64,000 nucleotides of DNA from Neurospora intermedia. Taxonomy: Eukaryota > Ascomycota > Sordariomycetes > Sordariales > Sordariaceae. Shown here piece by piece: positions 1-13,400 of this stretch (the stretch's first letter is position 1; each line of letters begins with the position of its first letter). The notes beneath the pieces are model-generated. The model ran no database searches and was not told the DNA's origin. It saw only the letters and a program-made list of their open reading frames with translations. The DNA lies in the NCBI GenBank assembly GCA_037102815.1, contig BTPP01000008.1:1178001-1242000 (forward strand), written 5' to 3'. A program made the position numbers and the translations under genes.

Positions 1-2628
1 ACACATGCTACCGTAGCACGAGGTTCTCGTTTCTTTTTTTCCTCCTTTTTTTTTTGTTCTTTGGTTTATGGTCGTGGTCGATGAAGAAAAGCAGGTCAAG
101 GTCACTTCAACATCGACAGCGTAGTATTTTAATCTTTCATCTGGCCGGCTCCTATAGGCCCGGATGCCATGCCGGGGAAGAACCCTTGGCTTTTAGTCTC
201 CAGTCATTGAGTATTTGGAGTTATTTGGTAATAGTGTATTTCATGGAACCATTAGCGTTCCATGTTTTCTTTTCTTTTGTTTTCATATTCACGAAACTGA
301 GATTGGTAGTCGACCTGTAATACCGGAAAATGTTCGACAACATGCTTAGCTCCGTGGCGCTTGGGAGATGATCAACTCGGTGCCGACTGTCATGAATATC
401 TGTAAGAAAATCCAAGAAAACAGAACAATGTTTGTATTGAAACGAATGTATGCGGAAGGGGTGAAGGGTTCTGATGTGGCGTTGAGCGACGCACACGTCC
501 TTTTGATTCTCAACTTGTTGCCCATTTGAGACATGTCCTAATGGAGGAGAATACCTCGATGGGAAGGAAACGCTGAAATGAGCGCAGTTAGGGTTTTCCA
601 TTGCGCTGGTTGTACCTGCCTACCCAGCACGGAGCTGTCGGGAAGAGAACCTTGACGGCCACGGGCTAGCGGTTCATCGGCGAACGTACCTCCTTTTCAT
701 AAGTATCATCATGTGAACTGCATGCAGACTGGAGGCGATGTATGGTACCCGTCATGCCGCCAGCATGATGTAGCACAACGATAACCGGAATTTGTCAACT
801 TCAAGGCAAAACTGAAGTTTGCGGCTATTCTTGCCCATTTTCAATGAGTATCTCTATCTGGATAAACAGACAAGGTAAGGTGACCATACGCTGGGGTAGC
901 AATGACAAACGTCAGATGAAGGGGCCCTAAATTACAATTCTGAGCCCCGGCTTGTTTGGGAATAAGAAAGCGAAAGCTTTACTGGTTGTGGAATATATCT
1001 TGGCTTTCTTTCTGGTGTTTTATAGTCTCAAAGGCCTATCTTCCAGACTTGAGGGCCTTGAAAGCGACAGAGAGATATCAGAGAACGGGCACCCATCAGA
1101 AGCTTCTGCAGCGTTACAAACCCTTGCCATTATCTCACATCGCTTAAACGGAGGACAGGTTCTCTTTTGAAGGGCCAACAAGAGCTCCAAAACTTCCCTG
1201 TTCACCCATGATTGAGATACCAAACTAACAAACATACCAGCCTTGTATTGTGCCCGGCGCACATTTGTTGCTGAAGCATGTGTCCATCCAGCTTCGGGGT
1301 TGCTTGCCCTACAAGGCTACAGGGGCTGGGTTTTGTACACAGTACAGACCTGGGAGATGACCGTATGGTGTTTGTCCCTGCTGCATCCCTGCTGAAGGGA
1401 CTATGATGTAACGGAGGCAGTGCTCTGTGTGTCGTTGCGTAACTCGACGATGCACCGGAGTGAGGGCAGGTTTCAATGTGGTATTTGGAGAAAATAAACA
1501 GCAATGTCTTAAATGTCTTGCTTTTTTGCCATGTGAAGATTTGAAAAGAGGAAGGACGGAATATGCCACACAAGTGCATAGGGGCATCGTCTCGGAGCTA
1601 AACTGCCCAGGCCCTTCAGATAAGCGTGTTTGAATCCAATGTTACGGAGTTGTGAACTCATAAGGAGACAGCATGATTGCGCTGCGCCGCCACCGACCGA
1701 CCTCCGAGGTGGTTGATATGCACAACGTTGAGCATACTCGGCATTCCGCGCAAGTACCTCGTCCATCCAATGAACTGGGTAAACTTTAACGGTCACTGAT
1801 GGGGGGGCTGCTGAACTGTACATCTAAATGAATGTACCTTGTGCTTTTGACGAAGAAGGAATCCCGTGACTCCGTTTCTTGATCGTGGGGATGCTGCCCA
1901 ACCGGGTCCGTACCTGGTGTCAGTGAAGCTGAATTAGAGCTGAGAGTGAGTGCGGCATGGACTCCCCGGAAGCTGGAATCCAGGCGGGGGTGACGGTGTT
2001 GTGGAACCAGGATTGTGATACCGATGCACAATTCTGCAAGCCAGAAATGGTGAAGGTCGGTGACCTTAACAATTATTGCTGAGAACCAATGAGAGATGGT
2101 GAGTCGTAGGCCAACATGGATTGTAGGTCGCTCAGAGCTCGATTACGGGTGACCATCGGCATCGTGTCCCCGCAGGAAAGCGGTCCCCGATCCGCTGCCC
2201 GGGAATCAGCCAGTCAGGTCAGCAAACGTTTGGATATGTATTCGGGGGAAGGGGCAGAGGAGCGATCTGATGACGCGGTTATGCTGCCAGTCGAGAAACC
2301 TCAAGAACAAAACCACCAAGTTGAAGATAGCCATTGAACGTATCATCATTCATACTCAGTAACATGCATAGAGGAGAAATTAGGTACCTTGAGGGGAATT
2401 GAAGTCAGCGACTTTCCACGATAATTGGATGGTTTTGGGAAATACGTAGGTACCCCAAGTGGTGTAATGAAAAATAAAATACGGCACATCGCAAGTCCCA
2501 ACTGCATGGCCGGTCGAGCCGGCGTCCCCTGCCCGAGTTTGCTGTCCTGCCACTTTGATCGCCGGACCCACGTCGGCCTTGATGGCGTTTTGTGGATGGT
2601 CTGCCCGCCGGGCCGTAGAGTGGAGACA

Positions 2629-2648
2629 GCCGAACAACGTTGTTCGGC
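2629..2648. repeat. Perfect 20-bp palindrome
   Basis: The half GCCGAACAAC is followed directly by its reverse complement GTTGTTCGGC with no spacer. It lies in sequence without a recognisable gene. It could bind a dimeric regulator or be a chance palindrome. Confidence 0.85.
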
Positions 2649-2718
2649 ATGGTGGAGGAATTGTGGTTCAAAACTGCATCGTGTATTCAGTTGGACGTTT
2701 GGGAATATGACAACTCTG

Positions 2719-2816
2719 GCACAATGTTGGAGCTACAGGGGCACTATTCGAAGTGTTTAGATCATGTGTTGAAGATGTGCGCGCTTGAGTGGTTGCTGGT
2801 GGCTCCAACATTGTGC
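2719..2816. repeat. 15-bp perfect inverted repeat with 68-bp spacer
   Basis: GCACAATGTTGGAGC at 2719-2733 is exactly reverse-complemented at 2802-2816. The arms could pair as a hairpin in RNA or be the ends of a very small inserted element. No flanking target-site duplication is obvious by eye. Confidence 0.8.
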
Positions 2817-4294
2817 GGGCTGTACTATGTACTGCGTAGGTTTCCCCTTGGCAGCGGGGCAGGGCACTGGAATCTGGCTGAGCTGCCCTGGGGCATCCCG
2901 TCTGTGATTGAACAATTAGCCGCCCACAGTCTAGTGCGCTTACGCTCTGTACTGTGAATTATACCTAGAAACACCGACTCCCCTTCCTGTCCATTTTCAC
3001 ATCATCTGTGAACTAGGTACAGGTAGCCCAGGTTACTTTTCTCTCCAAACGTAGCGACGACAAGGGTTTAGTTGTGTTTTGTTGTGAGCACTCAAAATTT
3101 TGCGTTGCAAGCAAGGAGTATCTGCCCAGGCGATGACTAACTGGCTGCCCGCTCAAAATTGAAGCTGTGTCCTGGTTACTTCATCGACAACAGTAAGTCT
3201 AGTGTGAGGTTGGACCTTGATTGCAGCCGTGCGCAAACATCCATGTAGGCTGAGAAGGCTTCTGGATCACAGATGTGGACGAGTAGCCTAGCCTCCTGTC
3301 CTTATCAGTTGTTGGTTGCCACTTGGTGTACTGCGTATCGTACCTAGCCGCCATCGTCTGACTGGAAATCGATAATACGTCGGCGCAACATGTGAACAAT
3401 CCTTGGTGCTTGGCGACAACATCCGTACTCTCTGAACAGCAGCTCATGGAGGCGGTTGAACGAATTCCTGGCTGTGTTTGTATTTCGCATCGATGCAGTG
3501 GAAGGTTTGGAAGAGGAAGAAGGTACTATGTAGCGCGATTGCACTGATCCATGTACCTTGAGCTCTCCCCGCATGTGCCCCACTGCGCTGGGCAAAACAG
3601 TGCAGATGTCCCCGGATACTGTATTCTAGGTCGGTCGAACCAACAGAACGTTTGGTGAGCCTTCAGTTCCCTTGCGGAAAGTGGCGGCCTGCGCCTACAC
3701 TGCACCTTTACTGTACAATGTACACTTTGCCGACGACGAAACAGGCGCGCGAAGCATCGTCTGGTCGTCTAATGACCAGTCACAATAAAGACCCAGCCTT
3801 CTCCCGTCATCTCGTCTGTCATCAAAGATTTGCTGCTGCCTCGCTCTATGGAATGAACCTTGTCCCAGTCCAGCCACGGTGTTTTCCCAAAGTCGACTAC
3901 TGTGGACGAGGCAAGGATCCTTTTCGGAGCATATCCGTCTTTCTCGATCCAAGTCAAGCTCTCTTCATGTCTTCTAGTCACGCTTCGTGCAGGCCGTTTT
4001 AGGCGACATGGACACCAGCCGATAGCTTCCTTTTGTTCACTGGAGAGTTGGCCTTGTTGCGCCGCGAAGCTGCCATATGAACAAGGCTCATCGAGGCCAT
4101 CTTCAAGAGACTTCCACGGTCTGCTCAGCCCTGCCCATGATACGCAGACGGAAAACCCCGCCAAAAAGGACTGCGGCCGAAGTGGGAATGCGCGAGAGAG
4201 GCAAGAACAACCAAGATGATGAAGGTGCTGTGTCGTTGTCCACATGGCACCGTTGATTCGCTTTGACCTAGTCAGTTAGTAGGGTCCATATCTG

Positions 4295-4320
4295 CCCCCC
4301 CCCCCCCCCCCCCCCCCCCC
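4295..4320. repeat. Poly-C run (26 C)
   Basis: An uninterrupted run of 26 cytosines on the plus strand, flanked by unique sequence. The opposite strand is a G run able to form a quadruplex. Its exact length is uncertain because such runs are prone to sequencing error. Confidence 0.9.
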
Positions 4321-6022
4321 TGTCAGCGTTGCTGCAATCCTGCCCCGTTAGTTGACTAAACCTCAAATCACCAGCACCGATGCTTTCTCTTCCCCCGATG
4401 AATACATTCCTCTTCCAAGCTAACCTGTGGGCAAACGCAGATTTCAGGTCAGTGACCGCTGCTTTTGTTGACCTGGCCATCTTTCATTCAACCACAGCTT
4501 TTGCATGGCATCACCAAAGTCCGGCAACCAGACAAATCTGGGCGCCCTGGCCAGGATGCTCGCGCCCACCTCGTACCACATGGTCGGGGAGTTACTCGCT
4601 CGGGTTAAGACCATCTAGACACGCCTCTAGATTCCAGCCTCTACCACCGCCGCCGCGTGTACCTATTGTCTTGTTGTACGACACAAAATGGGTGCCAGCG
4701 GATGGGTTTGCACTCTCCAGGCCAGACCTCAAGCTCGGTCTACGAATCTTGCCTCGAAAATGTCCGCTGTCTAGAGCGTCTCAACGCCACCGCTGTGATA
4801 TCCGACTCTAGATTGCAGTAGATGAAAATCACGGCGACATGGCACAGTCGAACGGCTAGTACACAGCGAGGTTTTACTCATTGTTCAACGCCTGTGGGAC
4901 AGAAAATGAATGAGCCTAGTATGGGCGCCATAGTCGTTTTCCATCGCCCACACCACGCCTATCTACCCTTAATCCAGCTGAGCTCTCCTCTCCTTGAAAG
5001 CATCCATGTTCTTTCTTACAACCTCCCTGCCTCCGGTAACTTCTTGGTGAAATCTTATAATAATGGACAGTGGAAGCGCAAAGTTGGCTGGATCCAGCAG
5101 CTAACCTCCGTACGCTTCCTTAATGTCCATTCACAGCTTCCTCATTAGTCCCCCAAATTCAGCAAGCATTTTCGTGTACCGTGTACACCATGTCATACAA
5201 AGTTGACCTACATGGCCCATCTTGAGATGTTGGTGCGGTACGTTCCTATGTGCAAGTATCTGGCATTGAGCTCGCCAGTACCAGTGAGCATCTACTCTCC
5301 AGCCCCAGTAGGGCGTTGACATCCTCTACTTGACAAGGTACTGGCTGTCTCACCGACTACGTATTCATTGGTTCGCAGCCAAATGGTATCTGTCGCTGCG
5401 TATACACCCATTTGTCCTCACACTATGTATACTTTGTTCCCTTGACCAACCTACCCCTGTACCTACATATGCTCCCTGGCCTAGCCTCTAGCCTCTATCC
5501 CCCCTTGTTGTGGTCCCCCCCCCCCCTTCCCCTGCCCCTGTCTTTCTTTTCTGCCCTGTCTCCGACCCCGACCTAGGCCTTCCTGAACAGGTTCAAGCCA
5601 GGCCGGCTACCCACGCATGCATGTCCCCTTGGCTTTGATACTCTAATTCCTTCTGTTCTGCGCTAAGCTACGCTGGTGTGGGTGTTCAGGAGCTTCACCC
5701 TTCGCCTTACATGGATGAACCTCGAGTACCCACATGGGATACTGTGGGGATGTACTGCCTCCCGAATGTTATAAGCCATCCTCGGCCCATGCCCTATACT
5801 GGGTTGAGGCTGAGGGACTTCTTTGGATTCCCAAACTTAGAACGCAAACCATCTGGCAACCTAGACTTCGATTAAGCAAAAGTCAAATCCATCAAAAGAC
5901 ACCAGTCGGTCAATCGTCTCACATAAATCGAAGACTTGACTCCGGATCCTGTCGTAACATCTTGGCTACCATCGTCAACGCCTTCACTTTAACAGTACAA
6001 GAAAGATCGGATCACCAACAAC

Positions 6023-6071
6023 GTATGTGGTGCTTACAACCTTTTTAACTTTTTTTATGTTTCTGTCTTAG
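6023..6071 (+). other. Probable intron in the 5' untranslated region of the zinc-finger gene
   Basis: A GTATGT donor at 6023 and a pyrimidine-rich tract ending in TTAG at 6071 define a 49-nt intron, in the size range of the coding introns. The ATG at 6082 lies 10 nt beyond the acceptor. Reading upstream through the splice in the ATG frame meets a TAA at 5955-5957 before any ATG, so the intron is in the leader and 6082 is the first in-frame start. Confidence 0.6.
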
Positions 6072-6081
6072 AATACTCCAA

Positions 6082-7435
6082 ATGAGCTCTCAATATTCAC
6101 CTTCGAGTTTCGACGAAGCTTACTCAGACAAAAGCAGTTCGAATCAAAACAACAACCCATCTTCAACCGATACGCTGATTCAAACTTTGCAATCTGTCGA
6201 GTCTTTGGAAAGTCAACAGCTGTTTAAAACAGCTCCGTATAGCAACCCTCAAAACCAGTCACTCTTTCCGGCCCGATCACAAAATCTACTTTACGCAAAC
6301 TGCCTCGACTTCGATTCCCTCCGGGCCCACGTTGAAGTGTTACCTCGATCCAGTCTCGCATCTGAATCCTATCTGGTCTCCGCTCCTCCATTGACGGAAA
6401 CTGATAAGTCAAGAATCATGAGGTATATCTCAGACAACTCGAATTATTAGCGGTCGTATCCAACACTAACTTGAAGCCCACCTAGTGCACTCGCCTTACA
6501 GTACGACAACAATTTCTCTATGGGTTCGCGATCATCCTTTACATGGCCAGGTCAGTAGCCATAAGCGATCTTGATCGGACAGATCAGCTCACAATCAAAC
6601 AGTCTTGGACTCCGGATCCAGTCTCATAAGCCCCGAATTCGGCTCATACGGGTCAGATAGTAGCTTCGCAGGATCAAGATCCGAAACGGCGAGCCCACCC
6701 AGGACATCACTGAGTGCGGAGCAGCGCGAACTGAAGAGGCAACGAGACCAAGCCCGGCGTGATTCGAAAATGCACATCAGGGGTCGCAGGGCGGGAAGCA
6801 GCTCCTCATCTGGCGTCTATTCACCACCTCCTTCGTTGGCAGTCATGTCGTCAGGCGCTCCTGGCATGCCTATCTACACAAGCGCTGGCCCTGTCTCGCT
6901 ACTGGCTGAAACTCACACCACCCGTTACCATGCGCAATTCTCGCCACCTCTTCCAGACCATCACAACACTCAGTCCAACATGTACCATAATTCATATCCC
7001 ACACCCACATACGTCAACGATTATGGCTATCCTGCACCGGCCACTCCAAGCTTGCCCTCTTACTACGGGTAAATTCTTCTCCATAGCGTCCTGGTGTTAA
7101 AGAAATGTCGTGCTAACAAAACTACATACAGTCGCCAAATGTCTGACCCAAATCTCATGTACCCTGTTTCACCTCCAGCAATGGGAGGTAGCCCTCAGGA
7201 TACCGCCGGGCAGGTTAGAGTCGTGCAGCCCAGGCCGAAGCCGCAATGCTGGGACCACGGATGCAATGGCCGTCAATTCTCAACCTTTAGCAACCTCCTG
7301 CGTCATCAAAGGGAGAAGTCTGGACAGGCGACAAAAGCAACATGTCCGAACTGCCATGCCGAGTTCACAAGGACTACTGCGAGAAACGGGCACCTATTGC
7401 ACGACAAATGCAAACAGAAGCGGATCGGAAGCTAG
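6082..7435 (+). CDS. Zinc-finger protein, C2H2/C2HC type, four exons
   Basis: Joining 6082-6422, 6486-6550, 6603-7068 and 7132-7435 gives 391 residues. Donors are GTATAT, GTCAGT and GTAAAT; branch-like CACTAAC precedes the first coding acceptor and GCTAAC the last. The first 300 residues are low-complexity, rich in Ser, Pro, Tyr and Asn, with a basic stretch ([14 protein letters not shown]) in exon 3. Two zinc fingers lie at the C-terminus. The first begins CWDHGC (C-x4-C) and continues to LLRH. The second is CPNC with a 12-residue spacer, then HLLHDKC, so its last ligand could be His or Cys. Such C-terminal finger pairs are common in fungal proteins annotated as transcription factors, so a nuclear DNA-binding role is likely. 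The target is unknown and I do not recognise a named orthologue. Confidence 0.8.
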
Positions 7436-10400
7436 ATATCTAAGAAAAGAAGGGAAAAAAAGGGAGAAAAAAACATAACAAGATCTAGGGGACACGGACG
7501 TGGGACCGCCCAATGCGGGTATTCGCTTCATATACAAATTTTGCATACATATTCATTTTGGGGTTTGAACGGGAATCTTGGTAGCGAACATAACGAAACG
7601 GGCTGGGAAGAACACTGGTAGCTTTTTGGAGACCTCTGCTGGTTGGAACATGTCGAACTAGAAACAACCACTTGACGACAAGATCTACGGGTCGTACGAA
7701 TGAAAAAGCACAAACAGCTGTTGATTCAAAGCATTTCGTTTTTGATTCAAACCTAGATCTGATGGCTTCCATTTCTCATAGGCATGGAGCCCATACAGAT
7801 GTTCCCCCCACACTGGTTTTCTTCATCCGTCTTATCACAGACGTCCGTCTTCCCGCATCGGGGATTTTAATCATGCTTAAGCAATCACTCCCTTCTCCGT
7901 GTGCTTATTGAAAGCTTGGCCCTGCAGCAACCTGCTGTGGCGTCCCCTTTTTACAGTGATTGGGTTCGAGCAGCATGCCCACTACCCTGGCGGGTGGATA
8001 TACTTGGCGTTCTATCCATTTTGCTATCCAGATTGACCAGGGACAGCTCCCTGAAACGGACAACACTAGCGAGCCGAGTGATGATGAGCAAGGTGAGGGT
8101 GGAGGAGAGACGAGGGAGTATGCCCCATGATATGGTATGAAAGTACATACACTACCTACATACGACTAACCTTGGACGTATGTAAGTAAGTACATAGATA
8201 TTCCAAATCAAATTGCATACCAGCGGGCCTTTGCCCAATCTTCAGTACTTTACACATAGAGTCTGTAGAAGTATCACATGTACCTACCCGACCTCGCCGA
8301 CCTGAACCCTCGGATTATCTTACAAGGCCAGGCCAGGCTCGCCGAAATAGGCTGGCAAGAACGCCGACGGGCACCTCATCTATGTACAGTCTACTGTGCA
8401 GTCGTATAAGGCTTGGGTATGGCGGAAACGGTACGACAATTAAGTAAAGTAGAATGAAAGTCAGAGAAACAGCCCAGTTGACGGCTACACATGTCCCAAG
8501 CCGCAAAGCCGCACCTTCCGAGTTCGGAACGGCCATTTCTATAGGCTATAGGCGAGTTCAGATGATCCCTGTCTCACCTCTTTGGGCACCTTGCTACACT
8601 CACACATACACACGCACACATACACACTACCAGCCAGACAGGCACCACGCACCACACACCACACACTCAGCATACGTACTGCGTACACTTCGGGGCTTCA
8701 GCACGCGTGAACAGCCGCTAGAGCTAGTGTACGCAGGCTAAATAGACTACTACTGTAAGATACTGGTCTAGTCGAAAGCAAGCCACCCCGCCAAGCATCA
8801 AGGCAAGGCAAGAACCTTCGGCCCGCTTACATGTAGCGGCTCACATAGCGGCCGGCGGCAGCAAGTGCACACGCACATCACAGGCAGCGGGACACGGCAG
8901 GCGGCGGGCGGGAGACCAGCATAAGTTTTTAGTTCTTTTTTTTTTTTTTTTCTTGGTTGTAATTAGCGCAGGTCTGGCCCATCGTCTGTCTGGCTGGGAG
9001 TCTTGGTCTAAGTGGTCAGCATCGCCTTTGCCTTGCCTTGCCCGGTCCGGTTGGGCTTGGGCTTGGGCTTGGGCTTGGGCTGGGAGGTTAATAAACGGGA
9101 CGTTGTACTTCAAGGGATGACCCTATGTAACTTTGGTTACTGAAGTTGAAGAGGATCTCAACAAAAAAAAGAGATGGTGCGGCACAGCAATGTATTGTCC
9201 CCGGGATCCCGACGAAGGCTCGGATTATGGGTTCCAAGATGCTGTTTATCAGGAATTGTCATTGCGATGTTGAAAGTTGGAATACTGCTTGGTATTATTG
9301 ATTGGTGAGAGAAAAAGCAAGGTGAAGGCGGTTTCAGATTTCAGGCACTACTTATGCGGGATTGCTTCGGGGTTCGTCTGGTCCGCCTTGGCTGAAGGGT
9401 TTGGGTCCGAGCAGTTCGGGGTCGCGAAGAAGCCATGGAGAGAATTTTGTTGACTGGAAAGTGAAAGTTACTGTGTGAATGCAGAGAAAACTTAGTGCTC
9501 AGCCTGAAGACCTGAAGTCTAGGGCTGTTAGCTGATCGTTCGTTCGTTGATGATGTTTGTTTAGTGTGGAGTGATGAAGTTGTCAAAAAGAGTGGAGAGA
9601 TAGAGACGGAGACACAGCCGCACTGGGAATAGAACTCCCCAGGCCCCAACATTTCAGGGCTTAGGGGCAGGCCTGGAGATGCATGACCCCTAACCCTGGT
9701 GACTGTTCCTGGAACCGCTAAAAATGCCAGTCGATTTTCCCTCTCCCGCTGCAACGGTCCGCAGGATGACCTAAGATCCGACGGCAGCGCAACCCTCTTA
9801 GTCTGAATGTTTGACAGTTTACTACTCGATCATAACAGGCCCTGTGAGTGATATCTCAATCTTTGGCATGTTGTCAGTCAAATGCAGACAAAATGACGGA
9901 AGGATTTTCGCACCGAGAGAGACGTAGAGGTAGACGTTCGGATGGAGGCCAGTGCCACCCCGCTCGCTCGGGCAGTCCCCCCGAACCGGACCCCGTGGGG
10001 TCCACTATGGCCTACAGTGCTCCACACAGTAGATAGGTTCAAGCCCGCTGACGGGACTCGCACTGGAGCATAAGTAACCCCACATTCCAGTGGACTACCC
10101 CACAGTGACAGCACGAGAGGAAGTTCCTACCAACATCTACCGTGGACTTTAGAGGTTTTTCATCCGTCAACTACAATATGGACATGTCGTCGTTGTTGTC
10201 GATGCTCCCTCCCAAAGCCTCCTTGATACCACCATGCAAGACGCGGGGGAAAAAAAAATTTGATGAAAAAATAAAAAGAAACACAGACCAATGGCGACCC
10301 GGTGACGCCAACTACCTTAACTAACGGCGGCTGTAGTGCCCTGTCTTTTTCGCCATGACCCCCCACGCTTGCCATTGAGACTGCCCAGGCTTTCCGATGA

Positions 10401-13400
10401 CTAGCAGAGGTCGGTTGGACTTTCTACTTTCCTAAGGCTACGGTAGGTGGGTGCGCGAGCAGGTATGTAGCCCAATCTGACACGCCAAAGGGGGAGTTCC
10501 ATGCAGCAGAAGGCTGATCCTTAAGAGCGGAAAGATCAGAGTACAGAGAAAGGATCAGAGTACCGCAGTATGATGAGCCTTCATGGAATCGATGTACAGA
10601 TGTCGCAATGGCGGCTGCCGTCATGCCCCGATACATTGTACGTTGGCCGTCCTGCCGCTCGTCAGCCAACGACAACGGCACATGCCTTGCCTCTGGTCAA
10701 ACTCCAAAGAGTAACGGTTGTTTCCGCGTGTGCAGACATTTGAGGATGGTCCTTTCGTCTGACTGGATCACGAAACGATATCTCCGATAATCGACATAAA
10801 GGGCGCCGAATCACGTTTTGTGATCTCGGTATGACTAAGCCCTCACTGTTTGGCTGTCTTGAAGAACGGTTCGTCTCCGGTTCGACCTGTATTTCCAATC
10901 ATTGTCTGTACGGGAGTGGGTTAACGGTACACATACAGATGGAGATGTTTCCCGTACCAAGGTTGCAGCAGTTGGTCCGGAGCGATAGAGGATATGACAG
11001 CATCCGAAAACGTGCTCCCTTCATCCCACGCCGCCGACCCACGTCGCCCCTCCCGATACAGACTCGGAAAGCCGACCGCGAATGTTGTCATCCCCTAGAC
11101 AGAAAGAGGAAGCGGGGAAGCGGTAGAATCCAGGGTCATATCAGTTATTCGCTTACGGAAGACCACAACTCATCCGGTGGTTTATTCGGGCTCTCCTCCG
11201 ATACTACTGTTGTTGCCTGAGCCTTGGAACTTGCCCTCTGCTCAGATCAACGTGTGAGCATTCGGTCGGAGGAATCAGAGACGGTGTGTGTCGTGGTAAC
11301 TTGACGAAACTGTCCGAACGTGAAAATCTTCAATCGAAGTACAACTGGGGAAAGGGGAGGTCTGACTGGTAAACAGACATTCGGGATATGGCAAAATGGG
11401 GAGAGGCACACATGGAGGACATCAAGCCTCAGCATCTGCACACTAGGGTTTTTTCAGGGTCCTCATCCACGTCACAACATCCCGTCAGTAGCAGCCACGG
11501 TCCACGGGTCGTCGGTCGTTGAACAGCGGAAGATGTTAAGCATAAATGATCCATTGCCGCTCGCCGCTAACGAATGAGCTTTGCACTAGTCTAATTATGG
11601 TTAGTATTGCATTTTTGGCGTTTTTATTTGTACACCCTTCCCCACGCTTTACTTTTGCTCTTCCACCCCCTCCCTGTTTTTCACCATCTGATAGCCAGAT
11701 TGAGCATGGAATGGGAACGGTGCCGCAGGAATCTGACATACATCCTGCCGGTCTATGTGCGATTAAATCCAACTGAACAGGCACAGCTGCGACAACCATT
11801 GCTTGTGGAAAAACAAGATGTTGCAACGGCGGATTGCATTATCTGGTCGAACGCCTGCATCGACACTGGAGACCTACACTGCTATGCATGAAATATCATA
11901 GTGTTGCAAGCGCTCCCTGACACGACAGCCTTATCGAAAGGCTGCGGCATTCCGTTCTTGATAACTTCTCTCTCAAACCGCGGGCAGAACATATCGGGCG
12001 TCCGCTGCCCGCTTTTAGTGGCTAGGTGATGTCCGTGAGCTGAGTATTGAGACATAGGTTTTTCGGTGGCCAAGCATCACGCACGCTTATACAGCGGGAG
12101 GACGGTTCCTACGGGACAAAAGGCTCGCACATACCGATATCGACCCTACACTCCCATAGCAAGGCCGCATTGTGTTTCAGGACCCTTATTGACAAAAAGA
12201 CCACGAGTCAAAGGATCGGATCTGACCTGAGTCGGGACACAAGATCATCACTGTACGGTCCCAAAACACTGGTTCCTGATGGGCCAGGACTTCAAGATTC
12301 CTGTGGCAGTGGGTGACACAATTTGCGGTCCATGCCAGCATAACTGTACGGCAATTTCTCCCGAACCATCTCACCGAGGTCAGTGTCCTCACTGGGGGGA
12401 TCGGATTCCATCGCATTGCAACGTCGGACTATGCAGAATCCAGCATCGCCATCCATTGCCTAAAGCACAGAGACTAGTACTTTAGCGAATCACCAACAGC
12501 TACGCTGCTGACATTCTTTCCCTGCAGTTTGTAATCACGGAGTAATCGTTCTAAGATCCGGCGCCTGCTTACCACTTGCTCTGCTTTGACATCCTTGTCC
12601 GTTCCGAAACAACACTTTCGCGGGGACTTTCACCAGGGCACTTCCAGTTGAGCTATCTTACTACAAACTCTCGGGTATATCGACCAAGACAAGCAGTTGC
12701 GCCGACAAGCATAGGTACAAAATACTACAATATCACGGACGCATGGCAGATGAACTATTGGGCGCCTCAAGTGAACCAGGTCTCTTGGAGATAGAGGTAA
12801 GCTTACATTGACTCGGATTCGAGCCCTAGATATTTCAGTTTAGGACATCTCTCAACCTCAGGATAATACCAACCTTTTGACTATTAACCGGTGTCGCTCT
12901 TGCAAGTATCTTTTCAGAGTCTAGACAGCTGTAGTCAAAAATGGAAGGACTCAAAGGGGTGAAGCGTAGTGAACTTGAAGCTTGAGTGGAACCAAGCTGA
13001 AAGCAAACTAGCCATCGATCGATGCTCAACCTACTCGCTTTGAGATATCCGTGAATAGCTTCCTCACTGTCTCTACCAGTCGACATGTGGACAATGAACC
13101 CCATTAAGCTACCGGATAGACCCCTTATCGTGTCAAATCCTAGCACAATGGCTGCTGTACGCCCTGAAGCTATTCTTGCGGCTAAAAAGAATCAAGGAAA
13201 CACAGATCCTCTGTAGCACAAAAGGGGTCCATCGACTCAACTACCGCACGACAAAACCCATATCGCTTACATACTCATCACAAACACGACGACCGACATG
13301 AACCCCATCCATTTTCCATGAAGGATCACCCGAGTCCTCTCTCCCATCTCTCCTTCCTTGCTTCTTTTGTTCCCCCAAGCTCTCGTCGCTATGACACTTG

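Larger units (their letters stand above)
1..6021. other. Gene-free stretch upstream of the zinc-finger gene
   Basis: No open frame here begins with ATG, shows fungal coding bias and resembles a known family; the longest, near 3769-4245 on the minus strand, has no recognisable motif. The stretch contains a T-rich run near 36-54, a 20-bp palindrome at 2629-2648, a 15-bp inverted repeat at 2719-2733/2802-2816, a 26-C run at 4295-4320 and a 12-C run at 5515-5526. The last part, up to 6022, is probably promoter and untranslated first exon of the zinc-finger gene. Lineage-specific or non-coding genes cannot be excluded without transcript data. Confidence 0.5.

Noticed and set aside
10032-10042. B-box-like GGTTCAAGCCC
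   Set aside because: The surrounding T stem does not pair and no D arm lies upstream.
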